Source of the DNA: Glandiceps talaboti
Taxonomy: Eukaryota > Hemichordata > Enteropneusta > Spengelidae
Assembly (NCBI RefSeq): GCF_964340395.1
Contig: NC_135562.1
Coordinates: forward strand, 21,164,892 to 21,228,891
DNA length: 64,000 nt
Direction of reading: 5' to 3'
A program made the translations under genes and the position numbers. This document shows, piece after piece, positions 25,201 through 41,736 of this stretch; position 1 is the stretch's first letter; every line of letters starts with the position of its first letter. A model generated the notes under the pieces. The model was not told where the DNA came from and did no database searches. It saw only the letters and a program-made list of their open reading frames with translations.

Positions 25201-26620
25201 AAATGATAATTTGATATTGTATTGTTGATCCCATTACTTTCATTTCCATAAATTTCCAGGTTCAATTGGAATTTTCCGTGATTATCCATTACTTGTCAGA
25301 AGTGGTTTAAGATTTCTTAACTTTCAAGAACTTTTCCAGAAAGTATAATCTCTGGTGAAAAATGTAGAATAATATATGTGTTATCTTTATACATGAGATG
25401 CCCTCTAAATTTGTGATTATTTCAAGAGAAATGAAACTCAAGGAATGTCTTGTTCATAATTTTGCCTTGTTACTAGGGCCAAAAGCCTTAGCAACAAAAG
25501 TGAAATATTGTCCAAGAAATCTTGATACTTTGACTTTTTAGAAATCTTCCAAAATCTTCCAAATTACTTTGAGTAAACTGTAAACATTATGATGAAAAAC
25601 CTGACCAAAATATTACAGAAAACTGACCATAGCAACTGACCAAAATATTACAGAAAACTGACCATAGTAACTGACCAAAATATTACAGAAATCTATGTTC
25701 TTTTCCAAATATCATATGTTGCTAAGTCAAGTATATATGGCACAACATCAAAACTGTTTATATTTTTGTAAACTACATTAAATTCTTTTCCAAAAAACAG
25801 TTGTAATGTATCAAGTTGGATCTGATCAACAATGAATCATTTAAGTGCCACACTGGTCAAAACATTTGTTTCATAAAAAAAAGTGATATGTCTATGGTAT
25901 ACACTAATTGACAGAGAATTATTTCACTTGGCAAAATATTAACAATTAAATATAGAATCCACATGAATAATAGTTAAAACCAAAATTATTAAAAATACCA
26001 AAAAAAATATAAGTTTTAATTTTGTAGAAATCTGTCTTCATTTGATTAATAATTCACAATGTAAAATTATAACATGTGTAAATAACTATTCAAAACCAAA
26101 ATTACTGAAAAATTTACTTCGAATTACATTTTGTGGCCTAAACGTTGTCTTTGATATAAATTTTTTTTTAAAAACAGGTCATATTGGTAACTTAATCTTG
26201 ACAACATTTGATATAAACTGTTTCAGTTTACAATTTGATGTTAATTTTACATCTCATTACAAAATATTACCATAGTATCCTATCACAACAACCTGCAAAA
26301 GTTACGAATGTAAAGTGATTATTCTTTCATAAATTATTGTTGTTTTATTTTTGGATAAAAGAAGTGTTCTATAAATAGCGACAGTAATCCTTAGTTGCTA
26401 ACTACCCTTAACTCTGTAAAAGTGTAATCCAACACAACTTGATTTGAAGGACTGACTTCCTCTTTACAACGAACTATCATGCTACGCTATCTAATTTTAC
26501 TACTAACACACCTGCATCTCAAACAATGGATTCTTTTTCAATTCAGAACTTTGGAAACTTCTAATTGGTACACGATGTACACAATGTACCATTTAGAAGT
26601 TTCAGCAGTATATCATATGT
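22284..26620. other. AT-rich DNA without recognised gene
   Basis: It contains an 18 bp triplication (CACTAGGGGGTCACATCA, about 23876-23932), CCATGG-centred X-box-like palindromes at 24157, 24307 and 24715, a diverged duplication at 25060-25175, and 2.5 copies of a 33-35 bp unit (ACTGACCAAAATATTACAGA) at 25604-25690. The ORF at 23.2-23.5 kb has no recognised relative. Confidence 0.5.
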
Positions 26621-26624
26621 TTAC

Positions 26625-26691
26625 TACTGTTGTTGTTATTGTTGTTGTTGTTGTTGTTGTTATTGTTGTTGTTGTTGTTGTTACATTTTTT
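26625..26691. repeat. (GTT)n microsatellite
   Basis: GTT repeats interrupted by two ATT; they explain the poly-Leu, poly-Cys, poly-Val and poly-Asn readings. Confidence 0.95.
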
Positions 26692-27062
26692 CATACACAA
26701 TATATTTCTTTTCTTTTTGTTGTTTGTTTGGAACTTTTTTACTATGGTACAAGTTCGTAAACCTTTTCTCCACATATCACAACTGCTAAGCAGTATGGAA
26801 GAATGGTACAACAATTATTATTGTTGACAAAACATCACTGCTTTGAAAACACAAAGAGAAATTTGAATGCTAGACTAGAGAAAGAGAGACTGACCAGTAT
26901 AGATTTTATAAATGTACTGTGTTTAGAAGATAGCCACGAGGTAGTAAGTATCCTGTATAGATGTAGATGTATAACCCTTACGGTTGTCAGTTGTTGGCAT
27001 GTTATCAAGACATGACATACGGTGTGTTAACAGATGTTATGTTACATTTTACAACATAAGGG

Positions 27063-27616
27063 TTGAGATGTTCTCTATTTCTTTCAAGATATATAACGTC
27101 TATTTCTATCAAGATATAATGTCTATTTCTATCAAGATATAACATCTATTTCTATCAAGATATATAACATCTATTTCTATCAAGATATATAACGTCTATT
27201 TCTATCAAGATATATAACGTCTATTTCTATCAAGATATATAACATCTATTTCTATCAAGATATATAACGTCTATTTCTATCAAGATATATAACGTCTATT
27301 TCTATCAAGATATATAACATCTATTTCTATCAAGATATATAACGTCTATTTCTATCAAGATATATAACGTCTATTTCTATCAAGATATATAACATCTATT
27401 TCTATCAAGATATATAACGTCTATTTCTATCAAGATATATAACGTCTATTTCTATCAAGATATATAACGTCTATTTCTATCAAGATATATAACATCTATT
27501 TCTATCAAGATATATAACGTCTATTTCTATCAAGATATATAACATCTATTTCTATCAAGATATATAATGTCTATTTCTATCAAGATATATAACGTCTATT
27601 TCTATCAAGATATATC
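27063..27616. repeat. 25 bp minisatellite with three-unit periodicity
   Basis: About 22 copies of ATATATAACGTCTATTTCTA + TCAAG. The ACGTC/ACATC variant cycles as CATC, CGTC, CGTC several times, a 75 bp higher-order unit. Confidence 0.95.
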
Positions 27617-29055
27617 TCCTCCATTTTTGTCATTTTATGACAATTTTTGTCAAAATTATTGGGGAATATAACAAAAATCTGACCAGATTTCCATTCTCTT
27701 GTGTAAATTCTGTCACCAATGTCCTAAAGTATGTAAGTTGACAAGCTCACTTAGTACTGGAAATTTTACATCATTTTATTTTGAAATTTGACATCTGTTT
27801 TGCCTAAACTTCCAAAATGAAAGTGAAATGATGGAAATGCATAATTTTGGAAATGGGTGTACTGAACTATGAATCTCAGAGGGTACAGATGTTAGAATAA
27901 TGGCTGCCTTACCGTTTATAAAGATAGTTTCCCCTAGCTGCCCAAGGGAAGACTTGCTAGCATTTTATCAGTAGGGTTAAAACACTGGGTGAGCTTCATT
28001 TGTAGCAGTACCTGGAGGCTACGATAACATTGCAACAGATCACGCAACTCTGAGTTCTGATTGGTCTATACACCAAAGACTTCCCGTTGATATTACGAAT
28101 CATATCAAGGGATTTTTAGCATTGCAATGATTGCATTGACAAGATGGTAGATATATCTATTTGGAGGTGACAAAGGTCTTTCTATTACACTAACCAACTG
28201 TCAACAGTAATTCTTCAGAAAATAGTTGTTTTCAATATTTCATAAAATACCAGTTTTAGTTGAATTTTAACCCTTTAAGTCATGTAGAGACAAGTTCTGA
28301 TTAAATTTATCCAAAATAATTATCCAACTTTAAACATTATTTTGAAAGTTAGACAACTTTTGTTACAAAATTTCACTTCAAAATAATATATATATATTAT
28401 ATATTGACTCAAAAAAAAACTTACAAAGTGAACAAACTGTATAAGAAAACAGTATTATTAATATTAAACTGGAAAAAGTTAGCATTAATTGCTTGACAAC
28501 TTGTTTGCAATTAATTTTCGTCTTTAAAAAAAAACATTAAACAAGTTCTAAAATTTTGAGAATATATAATAGAATAACAATTGCTTTTGATAAAAGTTTG
28601 ATTTGTATTATAAGTTTACTGACTGATATAATTTTCACACTTACGTGATAATGCTTGTCAAATTACCCATTACACAAAATAAGATTATTACAAATTAACA
28701 TAACAAGTCCAATGAGAAGACTATAACAAAGACATCGGTCTATCGATAATCAGAGATATTGACAGACTGCAAATTATGAGTTGTGTAATAAAACACAGTT
28801 GTTTGTATAATATGCAGACTTGATATGATATGAATATTATGCAAATACAATATGTGTTGTCACATGTCAATTTGACATCTGTAATTAGTCTTTTCAAATG
28901 TACACACTTCAAATTGTGTGAATTACTCCCCTAAACTAAATAAGTTACTATTAACTGTTTTCCCTTGTGAGAACGTGACAAACTGTATTTAATAAAGTTA
29001 TTGAAGTACTCAACTCTGACATCCTTCTCTCTCATTCAGTTGCGCTAAGTCTGTT
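27617..29055. other. AT-rich DNA without recognised gene
   Basis: Nothing recognised beyond a short AT run near 28386-28405. Confidence 0.5.
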
Positions 29056-33685
<4,630 letters not shown>

Positions 33686-33687
33686 TA

Positions 33688-33765
33688 GGTCAGTCAGTCA
33701 GTCAGTCAGTGGTCAAGTTTGTTAGTAATAGTTAGTTCGTCAGTCAGTCAGTCAGTCAGTTAGTT
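33688..33765. repeat. (CAGT)n tetranucleotide clusters
   Basis: Two short CAGT runs separated by GTTAGT-rich sequence. Confidence 0.9.
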
Positions 33766-35738
33766 ACATACAAATTATTACATGGTTACAAATAAAGTTA
33801 CACCTGCAACTGAATGGCTTCAATTGCTAGAAGGGTATGTCCATTCAGGTTGGCCATACCAGGTCATGGGAAAGTTTGTTATATAATGTTTTTAAAAAAA
33901 CTTGACACCTCTAATTAAGAGACACTTCACACATTTCAGAATAGAACTAAAAACAAAAGACACCCATCCCTTTGATTTACCACAGAAATAAAATTGCCAA
34001 GACAGCAAAAAGAATACACAGGATATTGGAAAATACTTGAAAGGTGGTCCCTGGTCTCTGTCATATCTCGCTGTGTTGTAAGTATCACCAAAGAATTGTC
34101 TTTTCAAATAAACCAGTGGGCTACTGAGCTTAATATGGAAACCCAAGTGTAGAAACAAACCTAAGTTAATTTCAGTGAAGTAGAAAAGTTGGAATCTGAC
34201 TTGTATCAAAGTACTGTTGTGTTCATGTCCATAGGGGGTGTCTGGATAAATACGAATTCCACCCGGCCTCCAACCGATGACAAATTGTTCATAACGAGAC
34301 GGTTACAAGAAGACCTCTTTTACTATATAACATACTTGCTTGGGTGGTATGACACTATGATGGTAATTATTTTCTTTAATACCTGTCACTCAAAGTCCAA
34401 CGTTTTCCGTCAAACAAAAAAAAAACTATCTCTTCTCACTTCCTGTTGAGATTTGACGACTCTAAATACAAAGCTAACTCGCATGGAGGCCTGTCTGAGA
34501 TGACGACAACCACACACAAATTTGCCAGGCTACCGCTTTAGTAAATATCATATTACTGACGCATCGCACTTCCTTTCAATGGTTGTTTTGAAAACAACAA
34601 TGGACAGGTTGCATGTATGTATTCAATACCTCGGGACAACGGACCACACATGCACATGTACAAACCTTGTGGTGACTTTACACTGCGCGCCCTCTACGGT
34701 AACGTTTTATTGCATGTTATTATATGGTTGTGAACACTAGAGGGCGACATTAAATTTCGTTCATCAGAAGTTACATGTTTTCATTTTGTCATTAGAAATA
34801 TGTTCTTTATAAAGAAAATAACAACGAAGGCCATTTTGTGTGATAATGATCTTAACAGAAATGTTAGATGTAAAGCCGTAAAACATTATTTCTGCAAAAT
34901 GACTTCAAGATCATAGTTTCCATAGTTTCCATAGTTTCCATAGTTACCATAGGTTCCATATTGTAAATGTTGATTAAAAAAAAAAAAATTTATAATCTAA
35001 TAAAAATCTTCATGGGAGAAAAAATAATATTAATATTTGTGTTCTGATCTAAGAAAAATAATAAATAATGAATGAAAAATTCTTATGGATTCCATATTAT
35101 GATTTCAAGATAGTGGTTCTTAATAAAAAAGACTATTAGTGAAAATACAAACCCTTGAGGGTCTGTGCTGACAAATAATGAGTATGTATCAATTTCTGTA
35201 ATTGGGCTATAGATGGCAGTATACAGGATTGTCCAACATTTAGTACCTTAATTGTGGTTGCCCTAACCTCCATTTCAGAATAAAATTGCATCAATCCTTC
35301 GTAAACCTGAACTAGATAAAAAAAAATATATTTATAAATCATGAAAGTTTCAAAAACGTTGTTTTCAGTCAATATTGTTACATCTACGACAGCAACAGGA
35401 TTTATAAACACAAACTGAGAGAGTTTTTTTACAGATCAGAATGTTCTCATATGGTTTTGATATTTCTAGTCTGAAAGGTTCACTTGTTGATCTTCCATTG
35501 TTGAACACATTACAAATGTGACTGGATCCTAGACAGAGACAATCAAAATAAAGTCATAGTTGGCACCCCTTGTAATCACAATCTCAAAGTACCATGACAT
35601 GGTGTTCAAATCTCACAAAAATTACAATTGTGTCTACAGTGTGCTTTACAGAAAAACAATCTGGGAAAAAAAATAAGGGTGTAGAGTTGAAACATCAACT
35701 ACTTACTAGTACAAATTTTTCTTCTTTCTGTGCATTCA
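33766..35738. other. Mixed region without recognised gene
   Basis: It contains the CpG-enriched patch listed separately and a 10 bp repeat (CCATAGTTTC, 34919-34950). The ORFs at 33.9-34.7 and 35.1-35.4 kb are unrecognised. Confidence 0.5.
34240..34880. promoter_or_regulatory. CpG-enriched patch with paired CTCF-like motifs
   Basis: About two dozen CpGs in roughly 600 bases stand out from CpG-poor surroundings. Two CTCF-like motifs point apart within 60 bases: 34687-34700 (minus) and 34734-34747 (plus, ACACTAGAGGGCGA). No gene was recognised; enhancer, boundary or distant promoter are all possible. Confidence 0.4.
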
Positions 35739-36026
35739 TGTGTGTATGAGTGTGTGTGTGTATGTGTGTGTGTGTGTGTGTATGAGTGTGTGTGTGTATG
35801 TGTGTGTGTGTGTGTGCGTGTGTGTGTGTCTTTGTGCATGTGTATGTATTTTTATGTATGTATGTATGTATGTATGTATGTATGTATGTATGTATGTATG
35901 TATGTGTGTATATTTATGCATGCATGTATATATGTGTATGTGTTTATGTAAGTGCTTTTGCACACGTTTCTGTGTTTGTATCTGTGCCTGTATCTATATC
36001 TGTGCCTGTATCTATATCTGTGCTTA
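35739..36026. repeat. (GT)n, (GTAT)n and 18 bp repeats
   Basis: GT repeats with interruptions (35741-35830), GTAT repeats (about 35854-35906), then three copies of TCTGTGCCTGTATCTATA (about 35980-36022). All ORFs here are artefacts. Confidence 0.96.
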
Positions 36027-36399
36027 AAAAGAATTTTTTTTGACAAACATTGAAGAGTAATAATCTTCTATGCAAGAATGTTATCAGATGTAATAAATAG
36101 ATTTGTCAAATTTTATCATTAATTGAAAAGACTGAGAAAATATTTGTATTCATGTTGTGAAAGGATTAATCATAAAAAAAGACATTTTACAATATTCCCT
36201 TGATACTTTTTTTAAAAAAGAAAAAAAAATGTGTTTTTATTGACAATGATGATATACTATTACATAGATATAATTGTACATTTATTTTAGACATGGTTTT
36301 TGAATTGCTAATGCTAGCCAAACATTATGACATCTACCAAAAACATTAACACCTCAGAAATAAACCCTTTTAACTTTTGCTGTTATTTTACTAATTCTC
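36027..36399. other. Spacer, nothing recognised
   Basis: AT-rich single-copy DNA with no gene, repeat or motif I can support. Confidence 0.5.
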
Positions 36400-37012
36400 A
36401 GTCAAAAACATCAAGAAATCTCCAACCTATTCTCAGTCAAAAACATCAGAAATCTCCAACCTATTCTCAGTCAAAAACATCCAAGAAATCTCCAACCTAT
36501 TCTCAGTCAAAAACATCAAGAAATCTCCAACCTATTCTCAGTCAAAAACATCAAGAAATCTCCAACCTATTCTCAGTCAAAAACATCAAGAAATCTCCAA
36601 CCTATTCTCAGTCAAAAACATCAAGAAATCTCCAACCTATTCTCAGTCAAAAACATCAAGAAATCTCCAACCTATTCTCAGTCAAAAACATCAAGAAATC
36701 TCCAACCTATTCTCAGTCAAAAACATCAAGAAATCTCCAACCTATTCTCAGTCAAAAACATCAAGAAATCTCCAACCTATTCTCAGTTAAATACATCAAG
36801 AAATCTCCAAACCTATTCTCAGTTAAATACATCAAGAAATCTCCAAACCTATTCTCAGTTAAATACATCAAGAAATCTCCAACCTATTCTCAGTCAAAAA
36901 CATCAAGAAATCTCCAACCTATTCTCAGTCAAAAACATCCAAGAAATCTCCAACCTATTCTCAGTCAAAAACATCAAGAAATCTCCAAACCTATTCTCAG
37001 TCAAAAACAAGG
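36400..37012. repeat. About 34 bp minisatellite, about 18 copies
   Basis: The unit is AACATCAAGAAATCTCCAAC + CTATTCTCAGTCAA. Single-base length variants (33-35 bp) shift the frame, so the 246-codon + strand ORF mixes three readings of one repeat. Three neighbouring units share GTTAAATAC. Confidence 0.95.
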
Positions 37013-40000
37013 AAACAAAGTCATGGTACAACATTTTGAAATATCGGTCAAAATGTTATCAAAATAAACTCACAATCCAATATGGCCACTAAAAAGTGTA
37101 TTAATTGTACAGGAAAAATAAGAGGTTGTAGATTTCCTTGAAAACAAGACTTCAATTTTTTTTATTATTTCAAAAGGACCAAAACAGATTTTCATATGGC
37201 AAAGTTGAGAAAGATTTGAAGAACTTTGATTTGAGTGAGTTGTCCCTAGGGCACAATCTACCTTCTAGATGATTCTAAAACAGCCCTTACCAAAACAGAT
37301 CAATTATCCTATATAATATTAATTGTAAGTCCAAACTAATAAATACCATATATCAATGGTGTCATACAAAACTGGAAATATCAAGACATGTTATAACACA
37401 CACCATTTATACTTACAGTACCTTGAGATGCTTAGATTTTATTACACTTGAATTATTACTAAAATGATGACCAAGTAACCATAACAACATGACCACAGTA
37501 AAACACATATATGTACCTGTATTCTTGACAATGACTATACACAAAATGACCTATAGAGGGCAGTAGTCACATAATTTGTAGCATTTCTGGAGCAAGGAGC
37601 TGCACTCATATCAAAGTGTTGCTTCTTATATCTCTAGTTGTAATATAAGTAAGAAATAAAACCATACTAACTATAAAAAGTACTGTATACATCATATTTT
37701 TACAAACTTCAAATTATTATCACCACTGCACTGTCTTTGCTGTCATTGGACATTTTTCATGACAGTCACAAACCATTAGCGGTCCAAGTGCAACAAACCT
37801 GCGGGCTTGCCTGGCGAAAACGGGTGTCATAAAAGTTGTTTGCATCTCTAAAGCTGTTTGTAGCGTTACTTATAATAGCCTAATAAATTGATGACAACTG
37901 ATATAAGACGGAGATAAGGTTTGCCTCAATTGACTCATTCCTTAGTAATGATCTTACGCTGTGAACTACACTTTTGAATTATACTGATTTTTGTTATTAG
38001 AGAAAAGGTTACACGATGAAATTAAGTCACACATTCTTCGCTTACATTAAAGTTGTGGGATTTCAACTCGAAATGAGCATTAATCCAAGCTATCGGTAAT
38101 TCGAATTGTTCGACTCCCCCCTATTGAGAATATTGTTTTATGTTGAAATGCCAAAAGTAGTGCCGGTGGGTAATAAAATGTTTTACAGCTGTTTACTTGT
38201 GTTATGTAAGAGCCCATCATCACATGTGTAAATATTGGTACTCTTTGATAACAAGTCCACTTGCTTGGCTAATGGCTTGTCCCAGTAATGTATAGTAGTG
38301 AACAGCAAAACAGTTTTTTTCAAGGTGCTAGAAAATCTATATTTTATCTCCAACAGAAACAAATGAAGAAATATCAACGTACCTATTATAATACAACATA
38401 TCTCATGATTTTTTTGTAATTTGTTTATTTGTTGTGGCGGGAATGTCCCAGTGTTAATTTTTATAAAGACATACTACTGTATAGGAAGGGTGATATAACC
38501 TAAGTTGTCACAAATGTTTATTTCAGTTTTATTTGATCACAATATCAGAAGTAATACCGCAAAATAGAGTTAGTGTAGAAAATCAATAAATCTAGACAAG
38601 ATAGTGTTTTTATCACCATCCATTATAACTATAAACACAATTACTTTTGAACTTGCCTGGTTTGAACTGCTTTTAAAGGCCAAGTCCAGATGGGGATGTG
38701 AAAAACAGTTGTCTCTCAGAGCTATAGAAGATATTGGTCTAGAACAAAAGAAAAATCCTATGGCTTGACTGATGAGATGTGAGAACCTCAGATTGAGTCA
38801 TGGGCCTTTATAGACTCTTTACCATCTCGTGAGTGTCGCTAGCAGAAAAGGTTGTTTGTATGTACCGATATCTACCACATAATTGTACTCCAATATCTTT
38901 GTACTGTACAGTGACTACATAAGGCTTCATTGACATGTTACTGTAACACACTGTGTTATTGTCTCAGAGGCTGTTGCAGTAACATGGAGCATCGCAGTAA
39001 CGTGTCAACAAATGTAGTCGATGGGACCTTTCAAGTACATTATGTGGTAGATACTGGTACATACAAACAGTTCTTTTTTGTTAGCAATGCTCCTGAGATT
39101 GTAGGGCACCTAGGACAGTTATCTTGATATGTGTTGACAGCGTGATGTAATATATCATTTTATGTGTTGACAGTGTGATGTAATACATAATTTTATGTGT
39201 GTTGTGATGTTAGTTGAATTGTGCAAGTCATTAGTTTTTTAGTTATTATTAGTTTGTTAAAGTCTACCCTAGACTAGCCAACAATCTAGTCATGATGGGA
39301 TTTAATTGTTACCTCTTACCTTTCCTCTACCATGCCTACCATTTCACTAGTGACCACTTACTTTCAGCCAGAAATAAGGTCAAATTCTTATTAGGTTATA
39401 AATTCCATAACTAATGTTTTGAATTCAACCCATTATTATATCATTGCCTATTAACATTTCACACTCAGTAAATGTTCAAATAAAGTTACAACTTTTGAAT
39501 TTTTTCAAACAACTTTGAAAAACAAATATAAAATTAACATGCTAGAGAAAAAAGTAATGTGAAATATACAAGATAAATGGGGCAATGTTTGAAATGACAA
39601 ACTCAATGTCAATAGATAAATGGACTTTTTCTTTGTAAAGCTTCTACATGTTAACTGGGGTTTTTTTTTGTTCTGAATCTTTTTTCATTTTTTAAAATTT
39701 AAAATTATTTGTAAAATATATTAAACTTATAGACTAATATAAGGGACAACCCCACAATGTCAAACAATCTAAATAAATAAACTTCATTCATTTAGAGGGG
39801 AGGGGGTCTGGTATCAATGTGATTGCTGAACTTCATTTTCATACATCTAACTAAATTTAGAAAACATTCACACCTTCAATGATAACAGTTTCTGTATTTA
39901 CTACTGAGATGTTGATAAGTTTTATTAAATTTTACTGCTAATGTGAGATACAGTTCTGGTTTCTGCTATTATATTAGTGTCTTTACCATGTTTTGACATT

Positions 40001-40884
40001 GTATCAATCATAGTCATGTGACCATTACAATTTTCATCATGGTTTACATCATATATGAATGTATCAATGTTGTGCTTGTTAATGTCATTTAGGGGGAGGG
40101 GAGGTTTTTTTGTTCGTTTATTGAGTTTGTGCAACGTTGTGCAATCCTCCCTAAGACCCTTACCTAGATTCCCATTTTCCATTGCTACATTTTAATATTC
40201 TATTTTAAGAAATTAAATTTTTTAAATCTGAAAGTGACAAAGTGTACATTTCTTACTTTATGATATAAAAACTTACAAATACATACATAAATGTTATGAT
40301 ATCCAGTATTTTATATAAAATATGATGTCAGTAATAATATTAATTCTATAAATTATATGAAACGTGAAATAATTTGAGATTGAAAAGCTGATTTTTGGAC
40401 CAAGAGAAATAAATACATATGTAATGTGTCTAGACAAACCCCTAACAACGTGTGGAGTATTTACTTTGTTTTTATACTTTATTTTAAAGTTGTCAATGAA
40501 AACTTTTTGAAAAAGACTCCTGAGGTGTGAAACTTGTAGGTTGTTTACAGATTTAAACCAACTCAGCTAATTCATTAGAATAGAAGTCAAACTTTTCTGT
40601 ACCTGCACAAACTTTTGAAGTGATATTTTTGATGTTAAAACAAATAAAAAAATCAGTGTTTGTAGGTGACGGTCAGACCATGTTTATTTATCAATATTAC
40701 AATATCTATCAAGGTGTGGGTCAAGGGTCAAAGGTCAAGGACACATAGATCAGGTGCCAATGGGGGCGCTGTTCAAACATTTGCCTTAATGAATACATGA
40801 ATAATTTTTTAACAATATTCAAATAATAACAAATGACATTTAATAAACATTAAACTGAAAAGTTTGTAAATCAATAAATTTACG
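37013..40884. other. AT-rich DNA without recognised gene
   Basis: It contains a CTCF-like motif (37550-37563), the CpG-enriched patch at 37.8-38.2 kb and a 38 bp direct duplication near 39125-39200 (TGTGTTGACAG.GTGATGTAAT). A DR1-type pair GGGTCAAAGGTCA lies at 40725-40737. Confidence 0.5.
37780..38170. promoter_or_regulatory. CpG-enriched patch
   Basis: CpGs recur here (for example CGAAAACGGG near 37815 and ATCGGTAATTCGAATTGTTC near 38093) inside otherwise CpG-poor DNA. It may be regulatory. No gene was recognised. Confidence 0.25.
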
Positions 40885-41240
40885 TAGGCAAAAAAAAAGA
40901 ATTGTTTCTGGTCAGTGCATACATCATTTAAATATTTTTCTGCGTCAGGTTTTTTTTTTGTGTGTGTTCATCCAGCCCATGCAGTCTGCAGATCTGTGGG
41001 GTAACACAAAAATAACCCTCCCTACTTCAGTGAAGACAACTGCAGAGTCAATCATGAACAAGCACATGTCATCTGCCCCACAGATACACTTGCTCTAAAG
41101 TACAAAATAAAATGAACAGTAACTGCCATAAATAGTAGACTGGGTGACAGGTTTGTTGAGAATTTAAAAAAAAAATGGTGTAGTCGCACCATTTTAGACA
41201 ATCTGTCCTGACCAGAAACAATTTTTTTTTTTTTGGCCTA
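40885..41240. mobile_element. MITE-like element with ~31 bp terminal inverted repeats
   Basis: The left end TAGGC-A(n)-AATTGTTTCTGGTCAG (40885-40915) is mirrored at 41208-41240. The 356 bp interior has its own hairpin (ATGGTG...CACCAT near 41175-41192) and no real ORF. Ends at TA suggest a TA target site, which is unproven. Confidence 0.75.
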
Positions 41241-41357
41241 ACAGTTGTTCTTTTTTGGACTGTGTAAGGTTGACTAACCCTAGAAAATTTGCATATATTT
41301 TTATACCTTACCCGAATCAAAATGTTAGTGGAGAACCTCTGTATCAATTAAAAAGGG

Positions 41358-41736
41358 AACACCATTCCAGAAAATGACAGTTTCATAAACTTTGGAGTCT
41401 TTTCATGATTTGTCACCATATACATTGTGTACAATGTCCAACAAACACCAAATTGAATCTTGTTTCACATTCAATGTCTTAGCAATGATTCCATGTTGCA
41501 TTATGGGAGTTGGCATATATGCATATGCATTGGATGAACAATGTATTCGTACCTCCTGAGTACTTATTACTTTGATAAAGTCATCAAATTTAGTGCTTAC
41601 ATCTGCTGACTCCCATGATGCAATGCTGGACCACTGCAACTTTCAATTTGGCGTTTCTTGGCAATAGTATGAAATTCATGTAATTTTACCACTATCCAAG
41701 GTGTGTGAAAATGACTTCATTTTCTGGAGTGGCATT
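41358..41736. mobile_element. Possible second MITE-like element
   Basis: The ends 41358-41376 and 41718-41736 are inverted repeats matching at 16 of 19 bases (core TCCAGAAAATG). An inner inverted pair around GCATTATGGGAGT (about 41499) and GACTCCCATGATGC (about 41610) supports a fold-back element. The 78-codon minus-strand ORF inside has no recognised relative. Confidence 0.5.

Noticed and set aside
34189-34740. 86- and 72-codon + strand ORFs in the CpG-enriched patch
   Set aside because: No family resemblance; open frames here are better explained by lower AT content.
36327-37067. 246-codon + strand ORF
   Set aside because: Unit length changes of one base make it switch between three readings of the same repeat; typical of a non-coding array.
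41403-41639. 78-codon minus-strand ORF considered as a transposase fragment
   Set aside because: No transposase motif seen; it lies inside a short fold-back element and is probably incidental.
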